This document shows, in pieces, positions 5,304 to 5,912 of a DNA stretch of 5,912 bases; position 1 is the stretch's first letter, and each line of letters begins with the position of its first letter. The translations under genes were made by a program, and so were the position numbers. Under the pieces are notes generated by a model. The model was not told the DNA's origin. It saw only the letters and a list, made by a program, of their open reading frames with translations, and ran no database searches. The stretch is from NCBI GenBank assembly GCA_945788545.1, contig CALZMK010000112.1, positions 1-5,912 of the forward strand, in the 5' to 3' direction. This DNA is from an uncultured Prevotella sp. (GTDB taxonomy: Bacteria; Bacteroidota; Bacteroidia; Bacteroidales; Bacteroidaceae).

Positions 5304-5912
5304 ATGAAAGTTTTAATGTTTGGATGGGAGTATCCTCCTCACGTATTCGGTGGTCTTGCCACTGCCAACTACGGTATCAGCCAGGGACTTTATGCCCAGG
5401 GCGACATTGAGACCGTATTGTGTCTGCCTCGTCCTTTTGGCGATGAGGACACGTCTGCTTGTCGTATCGTAGCCATGAATGCCGTGCCTATCGCTTGGCG
5501 CGATGTTGACTACGACTATGTAAAGAATCGTATCGGTAATGTTATGGATCCCGACTACTACTTCAAGTTGCGCGACCATATCTATGCTGATTTCAACTAC
5601 ATGCATGTCAATGACCTTGGAGCAATGGAGTTTGCTGGCGGTTATCCGTCCAACCTCCACGAGGAGATCAACAACTACTCGATTATTGCAGGACAGGTGG
5701 CACGCACCGAGGAGTTTGACATCATTCATGCCCACGACTGGCTTACCTATCCCGCTGGTATTCATGCCAAGCAGGTGAGCGGCAAACCATTGTGCATCCA
5801 CGTGCATGCCACAGACTTCGACCGCTCGCGTGGAAAGGTTAACCCTACTGTTTATTCTATCGAGAAGAACGGTATGGACCATGCCGACTGCATCATGTGT
5901 GTGTCAGAGCTT
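5304..5912 (+). CDS. Glycogen-synthase-like glycosyltransferase, N-terminal part (3' end outside window)
   Basis: The frame is open from ATG 5304 to the last base, giving 203 residues of the N-terminal Rossmann domain of a GT-B fold glycosyltransferase (GT4/GT5-like). MKVLMFGWEYPPHVFGGLATANYGISQGL begins at residue 1, with the glycine loop FGGLA at 15-19 that in this fold contacts the nucleotide sugar. Other marks are FDIIHAHDWLTYPAG (138-152), CIHVHATDFDRSRG (164-177) and HADCIMCVSEL (193-203), the usual end of the acceptor domain. The donor-binding C-terminal half is outside the window, so donor (ADP- or UDP-glucose) and exact family cannot be decided. It follows the debranching enzyme by 18 bases with a strong Shine-Dalgarno, so it is almost certainly cotranscribed. 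Together they suggest synthesis and turnover of storage alpha-glucan. A GH57-type amylase next in the operon would not be surprising, but this is inference. Confidence 0.9.
   Translation, partial: MKVLMFGWEYPPHVFGGLATANYGISQGLYAQGDIETVLCLPRPFGDEDTSACRIVAMNAVPIAWRDVDYDYVKNRIGNVMDPDYYFKLRDHIYADFNYMHVNDLGAMEFAGGYPSNLHEEINNYSIIAGQVARTEEFDIIHAHDWLTYPAGIHAKQVSGKPLCIHVHATDFDRSRGKVNPTVYSIEKNGMDHADCIMCVSEL

Noticed and set aside
5313..5882. A 189-codon open frame on the - strand at the window end
   Set aside because: The + strand frame here has clear glycosyltransferase motifs from 5304 to the end, so the opposite frame is a shadow.

Overview
The window looks like part of a Bacteroidales chromosome, most likely Prevotella or a close relative. 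Three things suggest this: the protein sequences, two promoters of the Bacteroidetes type (TTTG, then about 19 bases, then TAnnTTTG), and AT-rich intergenic DNA beside coding DNA of moderate GC. I cannot place it to species. No rRNA, tRNA, CRISPR array, insertion sequence or phage gene is visible, and the content reads as core metabolism.

Layout. Positions 1-464 hold the C-terminal part of a glyceraldehyde-3-phosphate dehydrogenase gene (gap), followed by a strong intrinsic terminator at 493-530. Next is a two-gene unit on the + strand whose genes overlap by 10 bases: miaA (tRNA dimethylallyltransferase, 536-1459) and a diacylglycerol-kinase-type lipid kinase with unusual motifs (1450-2385). 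This unit converges on a Crp/Fnr-family regulator on the - strand (2428-3132). The 42 bases between the two stop codons are exactly six copies of a 7-base AT-rich unit. The regulator is divergent from a glycogen/starch unit: a 650-residue GH133-type glycogen debranching enzyme (3333-5285), then, after 18 bases and an unusually good Shine-Dalgarno, a glycogen-synthase-like glycosyltransferase (5304 to the window end, truncated). The divergent region at 3133-3332 carries two back-to-back Bacteroidetes promoters with the same -7 element. It also holds an FNR-box-like palindrome in the regulator's leader and a 7-bp-arm inverted repeat over the -33 box of the debranching-enzyme promoter.

How it fits together. 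The debranching enzyme and glycosyltransferase probably act in turnover of storage alpha-glucan, whose glucose feeds the glycolysis that uses GAPDH. The adjacent Crp/Fnr regulator is a plausible but unproven controller of that operon and of itself. The points most worth a second look are the candidate operators in the divergent region, the replaced catalytic-type residues in the debranching enzyme and the lipid kinase, and the heptamer array. I found no clear evidence of a wholly new system here.
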